From Auricularia sp. M13 (taxonomy: Eukaryota; Basidiomycota; Agaricomycetes; Auriculariales; Auriculariaceae): a stretch of 64,000 nucleotides of DNA. Where the stretch lies: contig CM073195.1 of assembly GCA_037042915.1 (NCBI GenBank), forward strand, positions 1,798,001 through 1,862,000. Reading direction: 5' to 3'. Position 1 is the stretch's first letter. Each line of letters opens with the position of its first letter. The notes beneath the pieces were generated by a model. The model was not told the DNA's origin and searched no databases. It saw only the letters and a program-made list of their open reading frames with translations. The translations under genes were made by a program, and so were the position numbers. Positions 10,912 to 22,827 of this stretch are shown here, in pieces.

Positions 10912-11149
10912 AATACCACCGCCGTTTGCTCTTCACAGGTGTTCTGATACGCTTTTTGAGACTGCTGCCTTCCTTGAGCTGCGTCCTCTTGCTGCAGCAG
11001 TGCTGAATTGGAAGTACTCATGCTCCGGACTTGCTTTACCGAATCATATTTTCTCAACAGGCGATAGTTACAGTTCAATGACTTACAAAGCTCCCATCCA
11101 GATGTCTTGTATACACCGGCAGCCTACCACATCGCGCGCGGACATGTGC

Positions 11150-12804
11150 CTAGTCCTCAGCAAGCACAATAACCGCCTTGCCGGTATTATCGCCCTTCTG
11201 CACGTCCAGCAGCAGCTGGCCCGCATCCTCCAGGCTCCGCACGACGCTCTCGGTGTACTTGAGCTCGCCGCGCGCAATCTTCGGCGGGACCGTCGCGTAG
11301 AACTCGTCGCTGTACTGCTTCTCGAAGTCGGACACGAGGAAGCCGCGCACCGTCAGGCGTTTGTACAGGATCGTCGAGAAGTTCTGCCGGTGTAGGGAGG
11401 GTGAGTGCGAGGGGAAGGGAAGGCAGAAGGGATGCGCACGGTGATGGGCTGTTTGTCCGCGGTGTTGTACCCGGAGATCTGGCCGATGACCTGAGAGTGC
11501 GCGGTGAGTCCTTTATCGATTCACCGCTTCGACATGCGATGTTCGACTCACCACTACGCGCCCAAAGTTGTTCATGTACTCCAGGACGGTATCTGTCGTC
11601 TTCCCGCCAACATGGTCCCAGTATCTTGCGACTCCAGCATCAGCGCCACTACATCTCTCTCTCTCTCTCTGGAAAGGGCTCGGACGCACATATCAACCGG
11701 TCCATGCTCCTTCAACACGTCTTCCACAGATGTGGTCTTATAGTTGAACACGACGTCCGCGCCGATATCGCGCAGGAACTGCAACTTGGGGTCTTGCCCG
11801 GCGGATGCGATGACCTTCAGACCCGCCTCCTTGGAGAGTTGCACGACCACACTGCAGGTGAGAAGCTCGTAAGCCGCGGAGATCATATGCGCGAAATACG
11901 ATGAAGGACGCACGAGCCGACGGGGCCTGCGGCCGTGGAGACGTAAATCGTCTCTCCCTGCGTCGCATCAGCGTCAATCTCCTCATCTTCCGATCAAGTG
12001 CAAAAGGGTGAAGTACCTTCTTCGCCTGCGTGGCGTCCTTCCAGCCGTAGTACGCCGTTTTGCCTACAATGTTGATCGTCATTGACAACGGCTGATAATA
12101 GTAAAGAACATCGCCGCTCACCAGGCATGCCGGCCACACCGACGTATACGCTCCAGGGCACGCCGCTGTTGGGAGGGAGGATACGCAGATCGGGGATCTT
12201 CTCGGGGTCGACGACGTGGTATTCCGCCCAGTCTACGCCGCACGCGCGATTAGATAACAGATTGGCAATGTGAGACGCCGAACTCAGAGTATACTTACCG
12301 ATGATTCCGTAAATATGGTCGCCGGGTTTGACCTTCGCGCTCTCGGAGCGCAGGACCTTCGCCACGGTGTGGCTGTAAATTCTGCATTCACAGTAGGCTT
12401 GAGAAACCCGCATTCGGATAGACTTCTGGCTCAGAGCACAGAGCATCTCGACTCACGGCTTTCCAATCTCGAACGCTTGCTGCGCGGCGGGTTCAGATAC
12501 ACAGGACTCGCCCGGGGGGATGGGAAACGCGCGGCACGCACATTGTACGTCTTCTTGGTCGGGTCGCGCATCTTGCCCCGCAGATACGGGTCGACGCTGA
12601 TGCTGAGCGTCTTCAGCAGGACCTTCCCGCCAGACAAGTCGACGGCATCGAGGTCGATGGTCTGCGAGTGGTCGACGACGGTCGTCTCGCCCGGCACCGG
12701 GTAACCTGCTCAGCGTCACGTGATTCGAATCCTCCTGCTTGGGGCGCGGGCTAACCTTGCGGGATGGAGTTGAAGAGCACGCGCGTGTTGCGGACGGGGG
12801 CCAT
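11150..12804 (-). CDS. NADP-dependent medium-chain (zinc-free) reductase, paralog 2
   Basis: Same family and exon plan as the gene at 498-2085. Starts at 12804 (MAPVRNTRVLFNSIPQ), joined to GYPVPGETTVVDHSQT after a short intron. Then LSISVDPYLRGKMRD, SESAKVKPGDHIYGII, the junction into DWAEYHVVD (intron GTAAGT..TAG), GVAGMPG, KTAYYGWKDATQAKK, the VVQLSKEAGLKVIASAG nucleotide-binding region, GADVVFNYKTTSVEDVL, GPVDM, NFSTILYKRLTVRGFLVSDF and GDNTGKAVIVLAED, stop at 11150. The intron after VDM contains a (CT)n microsatellite (about 11653-11671). Reading frame is kept across all joins, so it appears functional. The substrate is unknown. Confidence 0.87.
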
Positions 12805-12887
12805 CTGTGCAGCACTTGTCGCTTTGATGTGTAGATTCGAGTGGCTTCAGGAGAAAGAGGCCTAGCCGATCGGTGCGATGGGGGGAG

Positions 12888-12894
12888 CTTTATA
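12888..12894 (-). promoter_or_regulatory. TATA box of reductase paralog 2
   Basis: TATAAAG on the minus strand, 84-90 bp upstream of the ATG at 12804, matching the TATA of the paralogous gene. Confidence 0.55.
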
Positions 12895-14883
12895 TGCGTT
12901 CCCAGACCAGCGCTTAGTAAGCTTGTTCCGTCGATGGTGTCATCGCTCTGGACGACTCTCCTACAGCAGAAGGACCTAAAGATATAGATGCGCGAGCCTT
13001 CTGTGAATGAATACTCCTGGCGTATAGCCCTGGACTATGTTAACTTCAATTCTTGACGCTGCCAATCCCGGGCTCCGCGGAGGATTGATGACAGTCAAGG
13101 ATACTGGATAGTAAGATTAACCTTCCCGTGGCATCAACTACTCTCTGTAGATGCATACATTTGTGCGTACATGTTGCGATTCAACCCGTTGCACATGCCA
13201 CATTGATCATGTTCCCCATGACTCAAGTGTCGCGATGAGCTTCAGGCTTGGCAGCTGCTTGATGCATAGCCCTCGCCAGCGTGAGCTCCCGCATGTTCCA
13301 GGTACACTATTAGACATCGGATAAGACACGGCGAGCTAAGACGGTTATAGACTTACCTCGATTTGAGCTGCCTTACAATCGCTGCACTATTGATGTTGAC
13401 TTTTCGGTCGCACGGCGCATCTGTCTCATGCGCTGTCCTCCATTTAGCTGTATCCAGTCAAGACGTTAACCTCATGGAGATGCGATGCATAGGTCCTGAA
13501 CGCTCTGCATGTCAGTCCTTCGCAGATCTGTGGCGGTTGCAAAACTCCTGGCGCGCGAGACTGGGACGTTGGGTCATTGACGATTCGACGCAGTAGCTAG
13601 CATGGACAAGCATTAGCTTAAAGGCCTATCTTTCAGGTCAGCTGAGATGTTGGCGAGAGCCCATGTCACCTCACTCTGTCAAGGAAATGGCGAATTGTTG
13701 AGTCGGTGGGTCGACGCGTCGGACAGCATGAAAATCCCGGGTTGACATAACATGGAGACCACAGCCTGCACTTCCGTAGATGTCAATGGATAGAGCCGAT
13801 GGTGTAAGAGGCTCGGAGTTGGTAGGTTTGCCGTGAGGTACAAGGGCAACGGATGTGAGCGGAGAATGGAATGCAAAATCTTGACCTTCGCGTCCATGCT
13901 ATTTTGGCTACCGCAACCCATCCAACTAGGCACGCCCACAGCGAAAGCTGTATCGGTTCTCGACGCCCGCTGACCTCGGTGTGATGGTCAGCTGTTGCGG
14001 TCTGTTATGACCGCCATGGACGCCCGCGATGCGGCTTCGATGTACTCTCATAGATGATACCCAACACCCAACCGAGGCCTCCCATGCTTCCGTGGACTCT
14101 TCACTCCGACTTCAAAGCCTTGGGCGCATTTGAATGGTTCCTGGCTGTTACACTGTTGGTGGGCGATGCATACCACTGTTAAATTGGCCACGCCTTTGAC
14201 CTGATTCAATGGACAGCTCAGAGCTCCTATTCGATGTCTTCCCAGGAATACCCATAGAACTGCAGGTACAAAGGTGTGGCATGCGTCTCAGAAGTTGAGT
14301 GCCGCGGATTGCTTCAGCTGAGGCGATTCATTTTAATCGGATCCGGCGTTCCTCACAGAGATCTAGTCGATTGTGGGGCTTGCCCTATGCCTCGGTCTGC
14401 TTTTGGTGATATCTAGGCCGTGACGCATTACCCATTCTGCCTCGCGATATGGCGCTTTCGTGGTGGGCCCCCGGGAACCTGCACCGCGCAGAACACTTGA
14501 ATTTATCTCTTTGGTTCGGCTATCAGGACGACTAAGTGCTGATTCTTGACACAGATCAACCTACCCACCACGCTGTCGTTGCATAAAGTCGCGGTCGTGG
14601 AATTTCCGGCGCTTCATTCTGGCTCCTTTCATCGGTTGGTCATACTTTCTGTCTGATGAAATCGCGCAGGCATGGACTTGGGCAACCGCACTCAATCTAC
14701 TCAGAATCTCGTAGCTCGCCCCTGGGTATAACCATTCATCTCTCACACTCTCATCTACGTTTTCATTCCTCTGCAATTCTATCCTCGATGATCCGATTCC
14801 TATCCCGTGCTACATTCTCAACTCTCCACTTCCTTTGCCCGCGTCCCAATCCCTTTCATGCCTGCGCCGGTCATCATGCCTTC
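12895..14883. other. gene-poor interval
   Basis: About 2 kb with frequent stops in all frames. Short frames (for example 13363-13596 plus, 13679-13939 minus) have no family resemblance or conserved splice structure. Nothing convincing is seen. Confidence 0.5.
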
Positions 14884-16309
14884 CTACTCCCACAAGTACG
14901 AGCGGCCGGCGAATTGCTCATGGTGAAACATCCCGTGCCATGCCGCCCAATGCCACGCGATGCCCTTCTCGCGCAGCTTCCGGTACGCCTTGCACCTCTT
15001 CAGCAAGTGCGCGCGTCTCTTGTCGTTGCGGGAGTCGACCTTAGCGGCGCACATCGCGCAGCGGAAGTGGCGCATGGGGTTGTGCACGTCCTTGATGTGG
15101 CGCTGCAGTGCTTTGTCTGTGCTGTGGTACGTCGCGCACCCGCCGTCCCGCTCGCAGAGCGCACACTTGATGGGGTTCATCTGCGTTGGCTGTGTTACGG
15201 CGCGCGAGTTCTTACTCGTCGACGCCTTCGCGTTTCGTGTGTCCGCGACGCCGAGATCGGCGTCGAACGGCCACATGTTGAGCACGATGAAGATCTGCCC
15301 ACTGCTGAGGCCCTCCAATGGGTTCGCGGGGCTGTGGGCTAAAATATTCTGAGCGGATTGGGCGTGGTGCCCAAGTCCGGTTTGGGTCATTGACCCTGCT
15401 GCATGGTCACCGCCAGCTTCTGGGATGCATTGTCGTAAGTCACGTCAGCTTTCCAGATACGACTGGTTACACACCTGCTGACGATACTGCAGCTTGCTGG
15501 GAAAACATAGCGCCGGTGTTCATGCTTCGCCCAGTCACTGCGAGAGAGTCGCCATCAAGAGCTGAAGAGTTTGAAAGTTAGCGCGATCTCACGTAAACCA
15601 AAGGTCTTGATAGTAGACATACCGTAGGCGAAGTCGACTGCTCTGTTCCCTGCAGCCATTTCCAGACCTGGGAATCCAGTTGTGAACGGTAGTTTGAACG
15701 TAAATGGCGTAGTAACAGCCTGCGGGTTGGCCATAGTTTGTCAAACGCTACGGAGATTTCTGATGTGCGCAAAACACTCACGGTGTCCGCCCCGAATACG
15801 AATGGCCTTCCGGCTTGAGGCATCGCATCGGCCGGCATGAAAGTGTCAGGATGAACGATGGGCGCTGAAGATGTGGTCTTGTGGTGGTGGTGATTGGGGA
15901 GGGGGGTTGTTATCAGCGACGTGTGTGCCATCGACAAACGTATGGAGTCTGGACATACCGCTTGTCCGTCGGCAACGCTGTCAGACGAGAGGCCGGTCAC
16001 TCCTGGATACGAGCTCTCCGCCGTATCCTTACTGACGCCGTCCGCATAAGTGCCCACAAGCAACGGAGTTGTCGCGGAAGCCGCCCTGAGAGTGGGAATT
16101 CTGACACCGTAAAGGAACGCCCGGACTTGGGCATCCGGTGCATCCACCCAGGCCTTGTCGAAGTACACGCGCGGATTAAAGTCGTAGTCTTCTCCCAAGT
16201 CGATACGAAGAAACGCGTCAACGAGAGCTTTGTTGAGCGAGCTGTGCTCGTGCAGGAGGCTGAGACCCGCGGAGTGGTGCACAGCTGAGCCCGGGGCTCC
16301 GGATGACAT
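14884..16309 (-). CDS. zinc-finger protein (two C2H2/C2HC-like fingers at C terminus)
   Basis: Multi-exon gene of unknown role, probably nucleic-acid binding. The start is the ATG at 16309 (MSSGAPGSAVHHSAG), with exon 1 reading through GEDYDFNPRVYFDKAWVD to about 15955. Later exons give APIVHPDTFMPADAMPQ, TTPFTFKLPFTTGFPG, DGDSLAVTGRSMNTG and GLGHHAQSAQN. The last exon holds CALC...H..H (KCALCERDGGC then HSTDKALQRHIKDVH) followed by FRCAMC...HLLKRC, a CX2C plus HX4C pattern, and ends RSYLWE at 14884. Joins of the middle exons keep frame but are by eye. The N-terminal half has no family I recognise. The stretch 16310-16781 to its left is the short spacer to RNR1. Confidence 0.65.
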
Positions 16310-16781
16310 GGTGAACTGGTTAATGTAGCGGAAGATGCGAGGTGGTTGACTTGAGAGAACCAAGCAGCGGAGTTTACGAACACCCGTGTGGTGGTGGTGG
16401 AGTTCGGAGGAAGAACGGTTTCTAGCTCCGCTCCCACGCAGGATGACTGCAAGAGCAAGTCAGTGACAGAATGTCTAATGAAATAATATACATACCATTG
16501 ACGTCCGGTACGTCTTATGAGTGCAACGAGGTGAGGCCTACGTGCTAATACGGTGGCAGTAGACGAACGGTTGTTGGCGTGAGGGCATACAGGCGTTGGC
16601 GCGTCGCAGTGGCACATCGTCTGCAAGGGGAAGCTCCCGCTGTTCCATGCGCGCAACAAGCTCCACGAACGGTCGCAAAGGGGTCGCATTATCGCGCAAA
16701 GATACATGCCATTGAGATGATAGCTATACAGTTGGGCCGAAATTATCGAAAACGGTACCGAGACATGGCAGCGAAACCTTT

Positions 16782-19700
16782 CTAACCGGAGCACATCATG
16801 CACGCCTCCTTATTCTCAATGGAGCACATCAACTGCGCCTCCTCGAGCTCGCGCTCGCGCTGTCTGAGCAGCGCCGCCGCAAACTCGGGGTCCTCCGAAG
16901 CAGCCTGCGCCGCGCGCTCCGACACCGCAGGGACAGATCCGGTGCTCGCGAGACCGTTCACACCGTTCGGCGCTGACTCTGACGGACCCGGGCTCGGGCT
17001 GGGGGTAATAAGAGCGACAGGGACCTGCTGAGCAGCAGCCGCGCGATTCGCGGCGGCCTCCTTGAGCACGGATGCGTCGACCGTGAACTGAATGGCCTGC
17101 GCTGCCGGGCGCGTGCGCAGGTAGTACATGCCGGTCTTGAGGCCCTTCTTCCATCCGTAGAAGTGCATGCTCGTCTACAACGCGTCAGCTCTTGATATAC
17201 ACATCGTGGCGCGCAACACGCAACAAGAACGTACCAACTGGCCCATAGTCGGGCTTTGCAAATGAACGTTCAAGCTTTGGCTCTGGCAGATGAACGCGCC
17301 GCGGTCAGCTGCGAGGTCAAGGACCTTCTTCTGCGAGATCTCCCACACTGTCTTGTAGATGGCCTTGACGTCGTCCGGGATGTTCGGGATATTCTGGACC
17401 GAGCCACCGTTGGCAATGATCATGTTCTTCATGTGGTCGTCCCACAGCCCAAGCGCGACCAGTTCCTTGAGCAACCACGGGCAGACGATCTGGAACTCGC
17501 CCGCGAGGACGCGGCGCGTGTAGATGTTGCTAGTGTACGGCTCGAAGCACTCGTTGAAGCCCAGGATCTGGCTCGTCCCTGCGGTCGGCATGGGCGCGAG
17601 CAGGAGCGAGTTGCGCAGACCCGTGCGCGCAATCTTCTCCTTGAGGCTCGCCCAGTCCCAGAGGTCGGTGGGCGTGACACCCCACAGGTCGTACTGCAGC
17701 TTGCCCTGCTGAGCGGGCGAGCCCACCCACGTCTCGTACGGCCCGTCCGTCGCCGCCATCTCGCTGCTCGCCTCGAGCGCAGCGTGGTAGATGGTCTCGA
17801 AGATCTGCTGGTTGAGCTTGCGTGCCTCCGCGCTCTCGAAGGGCAGGCGTAGCGCCATGAAGACGTCCGCGAGGCCCTGCACGCCGACGCCGATGGGCCG
17901 GTGGCGCATGTTGCTCCGGCGCGCCTCGGGGACGGGGTAGTAGTTCACGTCGATGATCCTGTTCAGGTTGAACGCAACGATCTTCGCGATGTCGTGCAGC
18001 TTCTGAAAGTCGTAAACGCCGTTGGAGATAAACGTCGGTAGAGCGATGGAGGCGAGGTTGCAAACGGCGATTTCATCGGGCGAGGAGTACTCGATGATCT
18101 CGGTGCAGAGGTTGGACGACTTGATCGTGCCGAGGTTCTGCTGGTTCGACTTGGCTGGAGATGCATGAGCACAGGTCTCGCGGGGACACGAACTGCCTTA
18201 CCATTCGCAGCGTCCTTGTACAGCATGAACGGCCCACCGGTTTCGATCTGCGCCTCGAGAATGGCGTACCACAGCTTCTGCGCCGGGATGACCTTCCGCG
18301 CGCGACCCTCCTTCTCGTAGCGTTCATAGAGCGCCTCAAACTCGGCGCTGTGCACCTCGTGCAGACCCGGTGCCTCGTTCGGGCAGAAGAACGACCAATC
18401 CGCGTTCGCCTCGACGCGCTTCATGAATAGGTCGGGAATCCAGAGCGCGTAGAACAGGTCCCGCGCGCGGACCTCTTCCTTGCCGTGGTTCTTGCGCAGG
18501 TCGAGGAACTCGAAGATGTCCGGGTGCCACGGCTCGAGGTAGATGGCAAACGCGCCCGGGCGCTTGTTGCCGCCTTGGTCCACGTAGCGCGCCGTCGAAT
18601 CGAACGCGCGCAGCATGGGCACGAGCCCGTTCGACACGCCGTTCGTGCCCGCGATGTACGAACCCTTGGCGCGGATGTTGTGAATGTTAAGGCCAATACC
18701 GCCCGCACTCTTGCTGATCATGGCACACGCCTTGAGCGTGTCGTAGATGCCTTCGATACTGTCGTCCTTCATCGCCACCAAGAAACAGCTGCTCAGCTGC
18801 GGGCGCGGGGTCCCCGCGGCGAATAGTGTCGGTGACGCGTGCGTGAAGTAGCGTTCGGACATCAGGTTGTAAGTCTGGATGGCGCGCTCGATGTTGCGTC
18901 CGTGGATGCCCACTGCGACGCGCATGAGCATCTGCTGAGGCCGCTCAGCGACACGGCCGTTCAGGCGGAGCAAATAGGAGCGCTCGAGTGTCTTGAAGCC
19001 GAAATATTGATAGTTGAAGTCGCGGTCGTAGATGATGGACGAGTCGAGCAGCTCCGCATTGTCTTTCACAGTCTGGTAGGTCTCCTCGGATATCAAACCG
19101 GCGGGCTTCCCATTCTTAGGGTTGACTGGTGCCAAATGAGTAGAGGTCGTGCGGAGAAAGGCAATCAGAACAGACCGTAGCTATAGAGGTCTTCGATGAC
19201 CTGCGAAAAGCTCTTCTTCGTCTCTTTGTGGAGGTTGGATATCGCAATCCGAGCCGCAAGGATGGCATAGTCCGGGTGCTTGGTCGTCAGGTATGCTGCC
19301 GTCTCGGCCGCAAGATTCTGGTCGGGTAGGGTCAGTAAACGCGAATGAAGGATTGGGCGCTTTCAGAGTTGCCGAAACAACCCCAAATGTGCTTGAACAA
19401 CTCTGAAACCGCCTCACTGTGTACGTACGTCGAGTTCAACGGTGGTGACGCCTTGATATACACCGGATATGACCTTTTTTGTGATCCTTGTGGTATTTCA
19501 GAAGCTGGCGGCCACGAGCGCAAGTCAACCTACTCAATGGGATCCACATGGTCCATGTCGAGGCCATAGCAGAGCTAAGATACGTCAATAATTATACGGT
19601 AGGAGGCCCGCATGCGGCGCCGACCTTTGCTATGCGTGCTGTGATCTGGAACGATTGGAATGAACCTGGAGTCGCTGAGACACTGCAAGCTTACCTTGTC

Positions 19701-19930
19701 AAATTGAACGCGCTCTTTCTGCATAGAAGTTTAGCCATTAATATCTTATTTAATCAAATAGTAACGTGCCCGTCTGCGCGTTGACATGAGCAACTGCTAA
19801 TACAAGAAGAAAATTTCCCTTACCCATCTGGTTGCCACAATTCGCGGAATCAGGGTACAGGACAGTCAGCTCCGTGTCGGCCTCACGCGTGCATAAGAGA
19901 CATACCGCGCTTGAAGACGTAAGACGACAT
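16782..19930 (-). CDS. RNR1: ribonucleoside-diphosphate reductase large subunit
   Basis: Catalytic subunit making dNDPs from NDPs; cytosolic, needed for S phase. Proposed start at 19930 (MSSYVFKR). The ATP-cone N terminus is split into exons 19930-19906, 19773-19766, 19718-19695 (KERVQFDK), 19645-19625 (ITARIAK) and 19574-19534 ([14 protein letters not shown]), then [19 protein letters not shown] and NLAAETAAY. Main exons carry [15 protein letters not shown] (redox Cys), NLCTEIIEY (catalytic N-C-E), EIAVCNLAS (second redox Cys), [10 protein letters not shown] and [11 protein letters not shown] (radical-transfer tyrosines nearby). The C terminus is [14 protein letters not shown], whose CxxC is the disulfide relay; stop at 16782. 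All key residues are present. The extreme 5' exons are the least certain part. Confidence 0.95.
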
Positions 19931-19980
19931 GCTTGGCCGATGGATGCGAGGAAAGGAGTGTGGTCGGAGCTGCAAACGCG
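19885..19980. promoter_or_regulatory. MCB-like cell-cycle boxes at the RNR1 5' end
   Basis: ACGCGT at 19885-19890 lies in the first RNR1 intron, and an ACGCG core at 19976-19980 lies about 46 bp upstream of the ATG. In yeasts MCB (ACGCGT) boxes bound by MBF drive RNR genes at G1/S. The placement is suggestive only; such hexamers occur by chance in GC-rich DNA. Confidence 0.35.
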
Positions 19981-21672
19981 GTGACACGCTTTATGGCGGA
20001 GCTCGAAACAAGCAAACCATGTCTCCTCTCATCCAATGAGTCAGCCGCCACAATCAAGCTGAATAAGGCATGATTTATCTGGGCCTCGTACCGAATCCCT
20101 TGCGTACTCTACAGAAATTGCTACAGCACAGCAGGCGAAATCCTTTGCTTCTTTCTGGCGCGAGATTTGACAAAACCCGTGGCTGACGGTAGCACTCCGC
20201 GCTGAAACAGTTCAATGCTGATATACAGGTTTGCTTCGTCTTGGATTTACTGCTGTTTGGCTTGCTGTCTGCCTTCCGTCGCCTTTCCGCAGCCATCTCA
20301 GTGCATCACCAGCCTCATGGTCGCTAGTCTTCCCCATTAGTCCCTCTGATCCCCCCAATCTCTCAGCCAATACCCGAAATGCCTCATGATTGCGGTCGGA
20401 TATTCTACTGAAGTTCGCATGCTAGTCTGCCGGTTCTCCTACACTATCAGTGTGAATTTGCTGTTCCCTCCGACACATATTGCGCCGTCTCCGTGACCCT
20501 TCGCCCCGCCAATATGACCATTATGGGACGGTGATATAAAGTATGGCTCTGCGCTGCGCGTCTTGCTTGACGTAGCGTATATGCTCAAAATATGCGCATT
20601 GGGCGTCCCAATCATCTGCGTCAAACATCGGTCCGCCAGCATCTTACACCCCTGTCCCTGGTCTGCCGTGATGAATGCACGGCGACTGCCCAGATCTCCC
20701 GGAACATCCAGCGACCCGTTTTACTTCTGAAACGCATGTCACCGTCCGGAGCATCTGGTTGCTGCACCAACGACCACTGGTGCCCGTCAAACTCCCGGCG
20801 CCTGATCCACGCCCCAAAATGGACTGTGCTGGAGATCCCTGCTTCGTACTGTTGCTCTGTGCAGCCGTTGTCTCCAGTCCGGGGTGACCCCGGCACTCAC
20901 ACTGCGCGATATCCCCGCAGGTTAGCGAGAATGAGTTATGAACGTTCTGGGCGCGCAAATCGGTGGGGGTGTTGCACCACAACATCTCTAAGGCATTTCG
21001 GCATTCAGAAATCCCCAACACCCTGGTTTGTCCATACATTCCAAACACTGGGGCCCTCGCGGACGAAAGTACTGGACGCCGCAGGCTTAGATCATCAATT
21101 CGAAGGTCCAATGCCGGTCCCGAATTTCGCGGACGTTACCGGGCCCTTACGTCCGGCTTCCCGCGGAGGCAGCCGTTGCTTTCAGACACCCAAAATCGAG
21201 CCACGGTGGGCAGCTGCTTGAAGAAGCGATTATCTTGTACAGGATACGTGCGCCGCAGATGTTGAAGTAGACGGTGCCTCACATCTTCGTCAGATTTGCC
21301 ACCATGTGAGAAGTTAGTCCTCAACCATCTTCAGCTTTCCCGGACTGAACTTTCCGCCATAAAGTGTTGATCGGGTCCGCATCTGACAACTACTTTCCGA
21401 ATCGGCGCGCCCGTATGCAAAGCGCGTAACTCCACCCCTCAGTATGCGTGAGAACGCGTGGTTTGCTCTGGGTCCCATTCATCCGCCGGCTCTGACGCAC
21501 TGTCGAAAGTCTGTGGTCCAATACGTTGGGGTAGTCCTTTCCCGGCTCTCCGGGGGAACTGCAGTATATATTCGTCTACTCCGCACGTAATCCGCTGGGG
21601 AGCTTTGGGCATTCCGCTGCCCCTTCAGTCGTCTCTCCACTCTTCGCCCCGTCGCCACCTGTTGCGGAGGAA
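19931..21672. other. RNR1 upstream region and spacer
   Basis: Contains the RNR1 promoter, of which about 19960-20060 is partly repeated at 23160-23250. A 209-codon plus frame at 20592-21221 and an overlapping minus frame have no recognisable protein features. A TATA box for the next gene is annotated separately. Confidence 0.4.
21565..21570 (+). promoter_or_regulatory. TATA box of Zn2Cys6 gene A
   Basis: TATATA on the plus strand about 103-108 bp upstream of the proposed ATG at 21673, a normal distance for a fungal TATA element. Confidence 0.45.
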
Positions 21673-22827
21673 ATGTCAGATCGCAGGTCCAAGCGGCAGC
21701 GTCCTTCCAACGAGCAGGCGTTAGACGTGGAGGACGACGTAACCGGAGAAGGGCGCCAACCCGCGCGGCGTCACATCGGCAGGGCGTGCAGCTCTTGCAG
21801 GGAGAGGTGTGCTAGAGGGCTGGATGGAAGACAGCTTTGCTAACAAGTCTCCCTAGTCACAATAAGTGCGATGGCGGGATGCCCGAATGCGGCACATGCA
21901 GGATTCATAAGCGCACAGTACGTCAATGATGATACGACGTTTCTCTTCTCTCGTTGACATGTTCTATCTTATAGTGCAACTGGTCGCTGACCTTCGATAG
22001 GCGCCGCAAGGTCCATGCGCCCGATCTCGAACAGGCCAACGCGATCATAACAGCGCTGGAGCAGGAGGTGTCGCGCCTCAGGCAGTTTTGTCGCAGCAAG
22101 GGGATCGATGTCGACAAGGAGCTGCCACCGTCAGTCAACATAGCAGTCTTTGACATGCCAGTAGGCATCGGAATCGGTGGTGGTGGCGTCGGAAGCACCC
22201 AGCCAGTGCTCGAAGGAACCTTCCCCTTGTCTGCGGCCTCCAATGGCTCCTCGCCGTGGCTCTCCTCGATAGGCACCCCTTCCCCCTACAGCATGTCAAG
22301 CTCTCTGCCAAGCCCGCATTTGACTATGAAGGGGCAGTTTTTGGACGTCCCAATGGGAGGCTATGGAAGAGGCGGCTACTATTCGGAGGACGAGGCCGCC
22401 CAGCTTCCCACCGGCCGTGATCGGACACTGGCAGGTCACACGGCACTCCCGTCGGGAAACCTCTACTATAAAACCTTCGTATGTGCCATTTCCCATTGAT
22501 GTCTGACGGGAGTAGGCTAAGAGCGCCTAGATTGACACGAATTGCGATTCTATGACCGGTATACAAGGCGCACCGCACCACACGACGACGAGCTCTTGGA
22601 AGGCTTCTTGGTGCCCCTTCTTCCCTGGGGAGGTACCCGCGCTGACAGATAATTTCGAGCTCGGCAGGATGACCGTCCACAACAATGCCACAGAGCGCCG
22701 CGATGTTGTTGCTACGCCCGGATGCCCTAACACCGGCGAGGAAGCTCTTGCTGCCGAACGTACCATGCAGGCATATGCCTTTCAGTCGGGCAACGCTGCG
22801 CCGGGCCTGCTCTTTACGGGCGTCTGA
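21673..22827 (+). CDS. Zn2Cys6 (fungal binuclear cluster) transcription factor A
   Basis: Nuclear DNA-binding regulator. Four exons: 21673-21806, 21857-21917, 21975-22478, 22531-22827 (331 aa, all frames consistent). The cluster is C-SS-C-RESHNK-C-DGGMPE-C-GT-C-RIHKRT-C, spacing CX2CX6CX5CX2CX6C, split by the first two introns. It is preceded by basic MSDRRSKRQRP and followed by a short coiled coil (HAPDLEQANAIITALEQEV). The rest is Ser/Pro/Gly-rich, with blocks GQFLDVP and NNATERRDV shared with the paralog at 26134-27321. No fungal_trans middle domain is seen, so this is a short cluster-plus-coil type. Target genes are unknown. Confidence 0.85.

Noticed and set aside
20592-21221. 209-codon plus-strand frame
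   Set aside because: No domain or compositional evidence; an equally long minus-strand frame overlaps it, as expected by chance in GC-rich DNA.
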